A DNA stretch of 64,000 bases from assembly GCF_965138505.1 (NCBI RefSeq), contig NZ_CBCSCO010000004.1, positions 1 to 64,000 on the forward strand. The letters run 5' to 3'. Below are positions 35,518-43,490 of the stretch, piece after piece; positions within the stretch are counted from its first letter, which is position 1, and every line of letters starts with the position of its first letter. Both the position numbers and the translations under genes were made by a program. The notes below the pieces were generated by a model that was not told where the DNA came from, ran no database searches, and saw only the letters and a list, made by a program, of their open reading frames with translations. This stretch comes from Litorimonas haliclonae. Its GTDB lineage: Bacteria; Pseudomonadota; Alphaproteobacteria; Caulobacterales; Maricaulaceae.

Positions 35518-37037
35518 TACAGAAAATCATAGGTTAGATAGGAAGAGCGCGCCTGCTCTTTCGTGTCCGGGAAGTCGTCGCGGAAATGTCCGCCGCGGCT
35601 TTCTTCGCGGGCAAGGGCGGCAGAAGCAATAATGCGGGACGTTACGAGCGGATTAGCGCGACCAACCTGATTTATGAGCGAATCTATATAACTAATGAGT
35701 TCGTTCAGGTCTTTGGCATTGCGCCGCACGCCGCATTTATCCGTCATAGCCCGGCGAAGCCCCTCACTCACCCCTTTGGCCATAGACAGCCAAGGCTGAG
35801 ACCGGATCGTTGTCGCGCGCTTTGGCGCTATCTCCATATTGTTGATATGAGCGGCCGCTCGTCCGCCAAAGACAATTGCTTCGAGTAAAGAGTTGCTTGC
35901 CAAGCGATTTGCCCCGTGAACGCCCGTGACACTACACTCGCCCACGGCAAAAAGACCGTCGAGATTGGTTTGTCCGACACTATTGGTCGCCAAACCGCCC
36001 ATATGATAGTGCACCGCCGGAGAAACCGGAATGAGCTGCGTGCGTGGATCAATTCCGGCTCTCATACAGCTCTCGAAAACGGTCGGGAATTCCGTGTCAA
36101 AATGTTCGCCTATAGCCTCCCGGCAATCCAGAAAAGGCTGACGCCCTGCTTGGATTTCCGCAAAAATAGCGCGGGCGACATCGTCTCTCGGCGCAAGTTC
36201 GCCCTGTTCGTGATAGCGGTGCATAAATCGCACGCCGTCCGAGTTGGTAAGGGTTGCACCTTCGCCGCGTAGGGCTTCTGTTGCCAGCGGGGCCGGGTCG
36301 CGGCCCACGTCAATGGCGGTAGGGTGGAATTGGACAAATTCCATATCGCGCATTTTCGCCCCGACAACGGCGGCCATGCCGAGCGCGTCGCCCCGGGCTG
36401 TTCTGGGGTTTGTTGTGACAGAAAATAATCCGCCAATTCCGCCTGTCGCCATCACGGTAATATCAGCTTCGATACCGAGTAAGGCTCCGTCATCGCGCCG
36501 TGCCAACGCGCCCGCAATGCCGCCATATCCATCCGTCAGTAGGCTCTCTGCACGCCAGCCGATAAGGCCGGTTATATGCTCGGACGATTGGGCCTTTTTG
36601 ACCATAATATTGATAATTTCACGCCCGGCGGTATCGCCTTTCACGCGAGCAACGCGCGGCATGGAATGCGCCGCTTCCAAAGAGAGGTAGAGACGCCCTT
36701 GATCATCCCGGTCAAACGGCACGCCCATTTCGGCAAGATCATGGACCCGTGCCGGCCCTTCTTCGGACAATATTTTGGCAATCGCGGGATCCACCAGACC
36801 ATCCCCAGCCGCAATCGTGTCGGCGGCGTGGCTTTCCGGTGAGTCATCCGGCGAAAGGGCCGCCGCGATGCCGCCTTGGGCCCAAGCTGACGCGGCCCCG
36901 ATGGTGGAGCGGCGAGAGGTCAGTACGAAAACCGGACGCGGTGCAAGTTTCAAGGCCAAATAAAGTCCGGCCAAACCTGCGCCCACGACAAGGACAGCGC
37001 CTGGCGGCAGGCGTTTTGTGTCGAGGGGAAACGACAA
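35514..37037 (-). CDS. nadB: L-aspartate oxidase
   Basis: 507 aa. The FAD-binding motif VVGAGLAGLYLAL is at residues 17-29, SAWAQGGIAAAL follows, then the active-site segment EFVQFHPTAI and the C-terminal FAD loop GLFAVGECSVTGVHGANRLA. It oxidises aspartate to iminoaspartate for NAD synthesis. The only start that includes the whole Rossmann motif is TTG at 37037, four bases after the nadA stop. No nadC lies nearby. Its stop overlaps the stop of the convergent DUF2807 gene. Confidence 0.96.
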   Translation of the reverse strand: MSFPLDTKRLPPGAVLVVGAGLAGLYLALKLAPRPVFVLTSRRSTIGAASAWAQGGIAAALSPDDSPESHAADTIAAGDGLVDPAIAKILSEEGPARVHDLAEMGVPFDRDDQGRLYLSLEAAHSMPRVARVKGDTAGREIINIMVKKAQSSEHITGLIGWRAESLLTDGYGGIAGALARRDDGALLGIEADITVMATGGIGGLFSVTTNPRTARGDALGMAAVVGAKMRDMEFVQFHPTAIDVGRDPAPLATEALRGEGATLTNSDGVRFMHRYHEQGELAPRDDVARAIFAEIQAGRQPFLDCREAIGEHFDTEFPTVFESCMRAGIDPRTQLIPVSPAVHYHMGGLATNSVGQTNLDGLFAVGECSVTGVHGANRLASNSLLEAIVFGGRAAAHINNMEIAPKRATTIRSQPWLSMAKGVSEGLRRAMTDKCGVRRNAKDLNELISYIDSLINQVGRANPLVTSRIIASAALAREESRGGHFRDDFPDTKEQARSSYLTYDFLY

Positions 37038-37041
37038 AGCC

Positions 37042-38202
37042 TTAGATAACCTTCACGTCTTCTTGGGGCAGGGTAGGGTCAAAGTGGCCTTTGATTGGAT
37101 CAAAGGTGACATTAATCATCCGCATGACAGCGTCATAGGCTTTGACGCGCATGTCTTCGGGGACCAGCACTTCATTGGTCTCGTCGCGTAGACACTGATA
37201 CATATTTTCCAGCGTGATACGCTTCATATGCGGACAGAGGTTACACGGGCGGACAAAATCTGTGTCAGGGTTCGCCATGGCGACATTATCCGACATGGAA
37301 CATTCGGTCAGGAGGATCACATTTTTCGGGCGATTGTCAGACACGTAATCGCTCATCGCTTTCGTAGAGCCTGTAAAGTCGGATTCGGCGACGACTTCTG
37401 GCGGACATTCTGGATGGGCCAGAACCGTTACGCCGGGGTTGGATTCGCGCATTTCTCGAACGTCTTGAGCCGAAAAGCGGGCGTGAACTTCGCAGCGGCC
37501 ATGCCAGGCGATAACTTCGATATTGGTTTGCTTGGCTACATTTTTGGCCAAAAATTCATCCGGAATCATGATGACTTTATTTACGCCCATTTCCGCTGCG
37601 ATGTGCTCGACTATCGCGACGGCATTAGATGATGTGCAGCAGATATCACTCTCCGCTTTCACATCGGCGGAGGTGTTCACATAAGTGACAACCGGAATGC
37701 CGGGATAGCGCTGTTTGATAAGTTTAACGTCATCGCCTGTGATGGAAGAGGCAAGAGAGCACCCGGCCCGCATGGACGGGATTAAGACGCGTTTGTCTGG
37801 ACAAAGGATTTTAGAGGTTTCGGCCATGAAATGGACGCCGCCCTGAATAATCATGTCGGCATCTGTTTTTGTGGCCTCGATCGCGAGTCCGAGACTGTCG
37901 CCGCGATAATCACCAACAAGGCCAAAAATATCCGGAGTCATGTAATTATGCGCGAGGATCACCGCGTTCTTTTCTTTTTTCAGGGTGTTAATGGCGTGAA
38001 CGAGCGGGGCGTAAGCCGGCCATTCAAATTCAGGGATGAAGTCGCTGACTTGTTCGTATAGATGATCTGTGGTGGCTTTGACATCATCATCATAAGGCAG
38101 ATCTTTACCGGGAATATCCGGCACCGCGCAGACGCCATTTTCGACCTCAAGCGTTTGGCCGATCCAACGTCCGTTTTCCCAATTGATGAGTTCTTTACCC
38201 AT
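37042..38202 (-). CDS. nadA: Quinolinate synthase
   Basis: 386 aa. NadA landmarks: VILAHNYMTPDIFGLVGDYR, GVHFMAETSKILCPDKRVLI (cluster-ligand Cys), MRAGCSLASSITGDD, and the third ligand region RPCNLCPHMKRI. The enzyme uses a [4Fe-4S] cluster to condense iminoaspartate from NadB with dihydroxyacetone phosphate. A strong AGGAGG precedes the ATG. nadA and nadB form a two-gene operon in which nadA comes first. Confidence 0.97.
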   Translation of the reverse strand: MGKELINWENGRWIGQTLEVENGVCAVPDIPGKDLPYDDDVKATTDHLYEQVSDFIPEFEWPAYAPLVHAINTLKKEKNAVILAHNYMTPDIFGLVGDYRGDSLGLAIEATKTDADMIIQGGVHFMAETSKILCPDKRVLIPSMRAGCSLASSITGDDVKLIKQRYPGIPVVTYVNTSADVKAESDICCTSSNAVAIVEHIAAEMGVNKVIMIPDEFLAKNVAKQTNIEVIAWHGRCEVHARFSAQDVREMRESNPGVTVLAHPECPPEVVAESDFTGSTKAMSDYVSDNRPKNVILLTECSMSDNVAMANPDTDFVRPCNLCPHMKRITLENMYQCLRDETNEVLVPEDMRVKAYDAVMRMINVTFDPIKGHFDPTLPQEDVKVI

Positions 38203-38288
38203 AGTCCTGCTGACCTCCTAGAAATGTCCTATGACGTATATAAGGACGCGGCACCAGCGATGCTATTGAAATCCTGGTATTTAAGTCT

Positions 38289-38576
38289 TTAGAGATAGGG
38301 AACGGCGAGCACGAGAAGGCCGCCGATAATACCAAGAAAAATACCGAGATTACTGATACGGGAAACCGGAAGCGGCGCTCTGCGGTCCATCACCCGCCCA
38401 ATAAATCCGAACACGAGGGCGATTAAAGCGCCAATCATCGCTAATATCTGCAGTGTCATCTTGCTGGTTGAATTATCGACGAAAACCCCTGTTGTTTGGC
38501 CAAAGAGCAGGTAGCAAATTGCGAAAATGGCTAGGGCCATGCCGATAATAGTGAGTGTATTGATAAGTCTGCGCAT
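38289..38576 (-). CDS. Small integral membrane protein, unknown
   Basis: 95 aa with three hydrophobic segments: residues about 8-28, 42-61 and 74-94. Between the second and third is a basic loop (GRVMDRRAPLPVSR). I recognise no family. It starts 6 bases after the stop of the HD hydrolase gene on the same strand, so it is very probably translated as part of that operon. Confidence 0.7.
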   Translation of the reverse strand: MRRLINTLTIIGMALAIFAICYLLFGQTTGVFVDNSTSKMTLQILAMIGALIALVFGFIGRVMDRRAPLPVSRISNLGIFLGIIGGLLVLAVPYL

Positions 38577-38582
38577 AGGGAT

Positions 38583-39185
38583 CTAACGTGCTATCTTGTT
38601 TGAGAGTTCCTCAAAACGCTCGAGAAACGCGTGTTCCGCCTCTCTGACGGGTAAGGGCGAAAGCGTCAAGCTTAGACCTTTTGGAGGTTGCTTGAAAAGT
38701 GCGTTGGCTTCGCTTTTTTCAAAACCTGCAATCTGAGTCGCCTCAAACCAGGCGCAGTAAATATCACACTGTTTGATCCGTTTCTTGAGGCGAGGAGGCA
38801 TTTTTGCCGGAAGACCGAATCGAAGATGTATAGCCTCTTCCAAACGGGCTTCGAAAGATTTGTAATCCAGTCCTAGCGCATTTTTGAACGGGCTTATCAT
38901 GTCTCCAATGACATATTCAGCGGCGTCATGAAGGAGAGCCGTTAAGCGCTGCTCCGGCGTAGATTCCGGGTAAACCTCTGTCAGTAGGTCTTCGACAATT
39001 ACGCTGTGTTCGGCCACGGAAAAGGCGTTATAGCCCGTAGTTTGTCCGTTCCACCTCGCAACCCGCGCTAATCCCCGAGCAATGTCTTCGATCTCGATAT
39101 CAAAAGGAGAGGGGTTGAGCAGGTCAAGGCGCCGACCCGAGAGCATTCTTTGCCAAGCGCGTTTGGGTTGAGGCGTTCTCGTCAC
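38583..39185 (-). CDS. HD-domain phosphohydrolase, YfbR-like
   Basis: 200 aa. The metal-binding HD-domain residues are His60 (SVAEHSV), the HD pair at 86-87 in LLHDAAEYVIGD, and a distal Asp in KQCDIY. The N-terminal RMLSGRRLDLLNP motif and length match HD hydrolases related to the 5'-deoxynucleotidase YfbR. Substrate is therefore probably a nucleotide. It starts with GTG that overlaps the stop of the KAS III-like gene by four bases (GTGA). Confidence 0.83.
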   Translation of the reverse strand: MTRTPQPKRAWQRMLSGRRLDLLNPSPFDIEIEDIARGLARVARWNGQTTGYNAFSVAEHSVIVEDLLTEVYPESTPEQRLTALLHDAAEYVIGDMISPFKNALGLDYKSFEARLEEAIHLRFGLPAKMPPRLKKRIKQCDIYCAWFEATQIAGFEKSEANALFKQPPKGLSLTLSPLPVREAEHAFLERFEELSNKIAR

Positions 39186-40327
39186 GCCACCTTCCGCACA
39201 AAAATGGCGCCGGCGGAATAACCTGCCCCGAAGCTACATATTAGTCCCGTTTCGCCCGCTTCGAAATCATCGCTGTACTTATGAAAAGCAATGATAGACC
39301 CGGCGGAACTCGTATTGGCGTATTCATCCAAAACGACGGGTGCTTGCTCAATCTCGACATCCTTGCCGAGGACTTTCTTCGCGATTAAAACATTCATATT
39401 CAGGTTTGCCTGATGCAGCCACATCCGTTTCAACTCGTGCGGGTCAATCCCGTTGACCTCACATTCTTGCGTAATCATCTTTGCGACCAAAGGCACGACT
39501 TCTTTAAACACGCTGCGCCCGTTCTGAACGAAGAGCTTATCTGTGAGGCCTTTGCGTCCTCTGGGGCCGTGCAGTCCGTCATCTTCCGGGTCGGCCTTAT
39601 TTAGAAAGCCGAAATTGTTTCGAATGTTGTTTGAAAACTGCGTTACTAATTTTGACCCGATAATTTCCCAATGTTCCGCTGGGGCCATGTCATCAGATTC
39701 AACTAAAAGCGCGGTAGCCACATCGCCGAAAATGAAATGCGCGTCGCGGTCTTTGAAATTCAGATGGGCCGTGCAGATCTCTGGATTGACAACCAAAACG
39801 GATTTTGCCTGTCCCCCGAAAATCAGGCCGCGCGCCGTTTCAAGTCCGAAAGTGGCAGAAGAGCAAGCCACATTCATATCGAACGCAAATCCGGACGTTC
39901 CCAAAATAGATTGTACTTCGACGGCGATAGCTGGATATCCGCGTTGTAAGTTGGAACAGGCGACAATGACAGCGCCGACATCCGCGGCGCGACGTCCCAC
40001 CGCATCGAGAGCCTGCTGCGCGGCTTTGGCGGCAATTTCAGCCAGAATAGAGGGCTCTTCATCCGGGCGGGCCGGAATACGCGGCGCCATAATATTGGGA
40101 TCAAGAATGGGATCTTTCGAAATGACATAACGCGCTTTTACGCCCGACGCTTTTTCAATAAATTCAGCGTTTGAGTAAGTGAGAGCATCGAGTTCACCTG
40201 CCTCAATCGCGTCGGCGTTCTCTGTATTCCACTTATCGACATAAGCATTAAAGCTCTCGACGAGTTCTTCATTTGAAATTGAGTCTTCCGGTGTCCAGAG
40301 ACCTGTGGAACTGATAACGGCTTTCAT
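39182..40327 (-). CDS. 3-oxoacyl-ACP synthase III-like protein (PA3286-type)
   Basis: 381 aa from the ATG at 40327, which has AAGGG upstream; an ATG five codons earlier lacks one. The thiolase-fold triad is present: Cys155 in MNVACSSATFG, His in RMWLHQANLNMN and Asn in EYANTSSAGS. It is about 60 residues longer than housekeeping FabH and closely resembles, from memory, the Pseudomonas aeruginosa PA3286 group, which condenses medium-chain acyl-CoA with malonyl-ACP. That would shunt beta-oxidation products to lipid synthesis; the specificity is inferred. First gene of an operon with the HD hydrolase. Confidence 0.88.
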   Translation of the reverse strand: MKAVISSTGLWTPEDSISNEELVESFNAYVDKWNTENADAIEAGELDALTYSNAEFIEKASGVKARYVISKDPILDPNIMAPRIPARPDEEPSILAEIAAKAAQQALDAVGRRAADVGAVIVACSNLQRGYPAIAVEVQSILGTSGFAFDMNVACSSATFGLETARGLIFGGQAKSVLVVNPEICTAHLNFKDRDAHFIFGDVATALLVESDDMAPAEHWEIIGSKLVTQFSNNIRNNFGFLNKADPEDDGLHGPRGRKGLTDKLFVQNGRSVFKEVVPLVAKMITQECEVNGIDPHELKRMWLHQANLNMNVLIAKKVLGKDVEIEQAPVVLDEYANTSSAGSIIAFHKYSDDFEAGETGLICSFGAGYSAGAIFVRKVA

Positions 40328-40445
40328 ACCCGAACCCTTCATAGGTTTTTATTTATCAAACAGCTATGCAACGTTCCGCGCATGGAATTCAAGGCCTAAG
40401 AGGCAGAAGATTCTTGTAGAGAAAGGGCGTTTTGGCTGGATGTCC

Positions 40446-40658
40446 TCACTTCATCAGGCAGGGCGGGTCTTCAACTTTGCGGTCTTTATCTCTCAGGCAA
40501 TCCACATAGCCTTCCATTCGCGAGGTCTCATCCTCAGTTTGGGTCGGAGGCTCATCGGGTTTTGGTTCGAATAGAGATGCGCAGCTGCTCAATATAATGG
40601 CTGATAATGTGACAACCATGATTGTTGAAAACTGGGTTCCTTTAGCTGACTTGATCAT
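40446..40658 (-). CDS. Small lipoprotein, unknown
   Basis: 70 aa. A basic N-terminus and a hydrophobic stretch end in the lipobox LSSC with Cys26. The mature part has only about 44 residues, acidic and proline-rich at first (EPKPDEPPTQTEDE), with two further cysteines (VDCLRDKD and PPCLM). It starts one base after the stop of tag, so it is co-translated with that operon. No family recognised. Confidence 0.65.
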   Translation of the reverse strand: MIKSAKGTQFSTIMVVTLSAIILSSCASLFEPKPDEPPTQTEDETSRMEGYVDCLRDKDRKVEDPPCLMK

Positions 40659-40659
40659 T

Positions 40660-41271
40660 TCATACCCGCCTGGTTGTTTTACAGGATTCGTTAACGTGAC
40701 AATCGATGCTGTGATCGTTGACCATCCCCACGGCCTGCATAAAGGCGTAAAGAATGACCGGGCCGACGAATTTAAAGCCGCGTTTTTTCAAATCTTTTGA
40801 GAGAGCGTTGGATTCCGGCGTTTCAACTGGGGCGTCTTTAAATTCCTGCCAGTCATTTTGAGCGGGTTTGCCGTCAACATAGCCCCATAAATATTTTGAA
40901 AAGTCTATTCCTTCCTCATCGCGCATTTTAACGTAGATTTGCGCGTTAGTGATGGCTGCATTTATTTTCAGGCGAGACCGGATGATGCCGGGGTTATCGA
41001 GCAATCTTGCTCGATCTGCATCTGTGTAATGCGCGATAATATCAGGGTCAAACCCATCATAGGCTTTGAGTAAATTATCTCGTTTTCGTAGGATAGTAAT
41101 CCAGGCCAGCCCTGCCTGCTGCCCATCTTGTATCAATTTAGAGAATAACGATTTCGAATCGTAGAGCGGCCGGCCCCATTCCTCATCGTGATACGCGCAA
41201 TAAAGCGCATCGTCGGGCGGCACCCATCCGCATCGTGGTAAGTCCGGATTATGATTTGGAAAATCCGTCAT
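40660..41271 (-). CDS. tag: DNA-3-methyladenine glycosylase I
   Basis: 203 aa. The Tag zinc site is visible as Cys14 (RCGW) and His28 (YHDEEWG) at the N-terminus with an HxxxC pair in DHSIDCH near the end. The body has the QAGLAWITILRKRDNLLKAY helix region and GPVILYAFMQAVGMVNDH. The enzyme removes 3-methyladenine from alkylated DNA. The start overlaps the stop of the preceding 126-aa gene by four bases (ATGA). Confidence 0.95.
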   Translation of the reverse strand: MTDFPNHNPDLPRCGWVPPDDALYCAYHDEEWGRPLYDSKSLFSKLIQDGQQAGLAWITILRKRDNLLKAYDGFDPDIIAHYTDADRARLLDNPGIIRSRLKINAAITNAQIYVKMRDEEGIDFSKYLWGYVDGKPAQNDWQEFKDAPVETPESNALSKDLKKRGFKFVGPVILYAFMQAVGMVNDHSIDCHVNESCKTTRRV

Positions 41272-41648
41272 CTCATCAATTCATGTTCGCTAAGTTCTTC
41301 GTAGCGAGACTGACCCGTAAAGGGTTCATCCGGTTTGTCGTTTTCTGTTATCCATTCCCAATTCAGATCCATCGCCATACGGCCATCTTCAAACTTAGTG
41401 AATTCTGCGACGGCTTTTCCTGCCTTCAAGTCGCGCTCGGTTGTCAGGCAATGATAAAGCATATGGCCGCGGCCCGTCTCGTCGAACTGCCCAATGATAT
41501 GGCCTTCGCGTACATCTCCGCCGAAATAATCAGCAAAAAAGACGACGCCTTCTTGCCAAAAGTGAAATCGCGTCTTGCCGCTGATGACTCCGTTATCTGT
41601 GTTCTTGACGGGTACGAAAACGCGGTTGTCCAGAGACATCCGGCTCAC
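41268..41648 (-). CDS. Conserved small protein of unknown function
   Basis: 126 aa, soluble, beta-rich, without a signal peptide. The pattern VPVKNTDNGVISGKTRFHF, then GHIIGQFDETGRGHMLYHC and DLNWEWIT recalls small bacterial proteins often labelled N-acetylglutamate synthase in databases. They have no acetyltransferase motif, so I regard that label as unsupported. The start is GTG at 41648, eight bases after GGAG and overlapping the GNAT stop (GTGA). It is in the middle of a five-gene overlapping operon. Confidence 0.75.
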   Translation of the reverse strand: MSRMSLDNRVFVPVKNTDNGVISGKTRFHFWQEGVVFFADYFGGDVREGHIIGQFDETGRGHMLYHCLTTERDLKAGKAVAEFTKFEDGRMAMDLNWEWITENDKPDEPFTGQSRYEELSEHELMR

Positions 41649-42118
41649 AAAATTTTCTCCATACCGATATTGGCGCGGGCGTAGACCGGATGCGGACCTT
41701 CATGATTTACAGTCCAGCCATTGCGTGCATAGAGGCGTAAGGCTGCCGCATTTTTGGTGTTGGAGAGCAGAAAAATGGAGTCCAAATTCAGGCCGTTTCT
41801 TGCGAAGTCTTCTACTGCTGTCATCAGTATTTGACCAATTCCCTGGCCCCGAAACTGTTCATCGACAGCCATCTTCGTCAGTTCATATTTGCCTTGTTCA
41901 TGACGCTTTAGAGCTACGACACCGGCGACAACCCCCGCAATATGAGCTGAAAAAACGTGACTACCATTCTCAATATAAATTTGAGGACGTGCGACCATTA
42001 ATCTGTCGGACTCTTCCATGTGATGAAGTTGTTCAATCCACTGCGCATTCAAAGCGGCAAAGCGGGGAAGGGCGCTAACGTCATTTCGCCTTATGTCTAT
42101 TTCACCCGGTGTGACCAT
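41645..42118 (-). CDS. GNAT-family N-acetyltransferase
   Basis: 157 aa from the ATG at 42118; an in-frame TTG at 42139 would lie inside the ygfZ coding sequence. The acetyl-CoA-binding motif is VDEQFRGQGIGQILM, followed by the beta-bulge segment LDSIFLLSNTKNAAALRLYARNGW-like region typical of GNAT folds. Acceptor unknown. Its start overlaps the 3' end of ygfZ by 17 bases, and its stop overlaps the next gene by 4. Confidence 0.85.
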   Translation of the reverse strand: MVTPGEIDIRRNDVSALPRFAALNAQWIEQLHHMEESDRLMVARPQIYIENGSHVFSAHIAGVVAGVVALKRHEQGKYELTKMAVDEQFRGQGIGQILMTAVEDFARNGLNLDSIFLLSNTKNAAALRLYARNGWTVNHEGPHPVYARANIGMEKIL

Positions 42119-42878
42119 TGACCGAATCCATAATTTCAATATTCATTTCATTCACTGTGGGGTCGACTTCTGCTTCTTTCCAGCGATTAAGCCGGATCAT
42201 GGCCATACCCATTTGTTCGTGAACCGAGAGCAACTCTCCAATAACCCGCTCCCCAGCCATTATTTTGTCGCCTGCTTGAGCTGATCCTTGCAGAATAACG
42301 CCCCTCATACGTTTTTTGACAATCGTCATGCGTTTCATGCGGCTCACGACTTCCTGACCGATAAAGCATCCCTTCTTGAAATCCACGCCGTTCACTAAAT
42401 CCATATTGGCGTCAGCGGGAAAAGTTGTCGCGGTCTCAAAATCCCACTCGCTGTCTACTACGCCAAGCGAGAGGCGATGGGCGTTGTAATCTCCGTCTCC
42501 AGTCAGTTCAGTTTGAGAAACTAAGCGATTCCCAAGGGACGCATGTCTGGGGTCAGCATGTCCTTGCGTGCCTTCTTCGCCCCAGAGAGCATAAACGTCA
42601 TAATCCTCGGATATATCTTCAATCTGAATGGCGGCGCGCATTTTATAAAGAGTCAGGCGTTTGATCAGATCATTGCCAAATTTGGACGGCGTATCAATAA
42701 TCAAGCCGTCTTCAGTTTCTGTCACAAAAAAATCAGCGATGATTTTGCCTTGCGGCGTGAGCAAGGCGGCAAAGGTCATATCCTGATTGAGAGTATTGGT
42801 AATGAGCCCGGCGAGCCAATCCTTGGCTGTCTCCCCTGTAATGCGGAGGAGGGTGCGATTTAGACGGGTGATAGGCAT
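42102..42878 (-). CDS. ygfZ: Folate-binding protein YgfZ/CAF17-like
   Basis: 258 aa. The family signature KGCFIGQEVVSRM holds the conserved cysteine. The N-terminal GcvT-like fold contains the GETAKDWLAGLITNTLNQD segment. YgfZ proteins use tetrahydrofolate and assist repair or assembly of certain iron-sulfur enzymes. First gene of the operon ygfZ, GNAT, 126-aa unknown, tag, small lipoprotein. It diverges from osmC. Confidence 0.92.
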   Translation of the reverse strand: MPITRLNRTLLRITGETAKDWLAGLITNTLNQDMTFAALLTPQGKIIADFFVTETEDGLIIDTPSKFGNDLIKRLTLYKMRAAIQIEDISEDYDVYALWGEEGTQGHADPRHASLGNRLVSQTELTGDGDYNAHRLSLGVVDSEWDFETATTFPADANMDLVNGVDFKKGCFIGQEVVSRMKRMTIVKKRMRGVILQGSAQAGDKIMAGERVIGELLSVHEQMGMAMIRLNRWKEAEVDPTVNEMNIEIMDSVNGHTG

Positions 42879-42976
42879 GGTTTAAAACTAATCCATTGTC
42901 CCGAATTTACAAGGTCGGAACTTTTCTGAAATCTGCGGATAGCAAAGGCAACTCCATTTTTGGAAAGGAAAACTTT

Positions 42977-43405
42977 ATGTCTATTAAACGTCACGCCTCC
43001 GCTCATTGGTCAGGAAATTTGAAAGAGGGCAAAGGAACGATATCAAGTGATAGCGGTGCATTGTCGGACCAGCCTTTCGGTTTTAACACGCGATTTGAAG
43101 ATAAGAACGGTACGAACCCGGAAGAGCTCATCGGCGCTGCTCATGCCGGGTGTTTTGCAATGGCGTTCGCAAATGAGCTTAGCAGTCTCGACGTCGTTCC
43201 AAACGATGTCTCAACCAAAGCTACGGTGCAGTTGGAAGAAATTGACGGCGGATTTAAAATTACCCGGTCCGATATTGATGTGACGCTGGACGCGCCCGGC
43301 GCAGACCGCAGTGTGATTGATAAGGCTTTTAAAGCCGCTGAAGACGGATGCCCAGTCTCCAACGCCCTAAATGCTGAAGTCAAAGTGACTTTGACGGTAA
43401 AGTAA
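42977..43405 (+). CDS. osmC: OsmC-family peroxiredoxin
   Basis: 142 aa from the ATG at 42977 (MSIKRHASAHWSGNLKEGKG), which follows GGAAAGGAAAA; a reading frame open to 42896 would add residues unlike OsmC. The two redox cysteines lie in LIGAAHAGCFAMAF and EDGCPVSNAL. OsmC reduces organic hydroperoxides. It is a single-gene unit with a terminator shared with convergent glnA. Confidence 0.93.
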   Translation: MSIKRHASAHWSGNLKEGKGTISSDSGALSDQPFGFNTRFEDKNGTNPEELIGAAHAGCFAMAFANELSSLDVVPNDVSTKATVQLEEIDGGFKITRSDIDVTLDAPGADRSVIDKAFKAAEDGCPVSNALNAEVKVTLTVK

Positions 43406-43442
43406 GAGGCCGTCAATTAGCGGGACCAAAACCCACTAAATA

Positions 43443-43471
43443 GAAAAGCCGCCTATGAGGCGGCTTTTCTT
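43443..43471 (+). terminator. Bidirectional terminator between osmC and glnA
   Basis: AGAAAAGCCGCC pairs with GGCGGCTTTTCT around a TATGA loop. The A-rich and T-rich flanks make it usable from both strands; it lies 38 bases past osmC and 20 bases past glnA. Confidence 0.9.
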
Positions 43472-43490
43472 GTTCAAACTTGCGAGTGAC

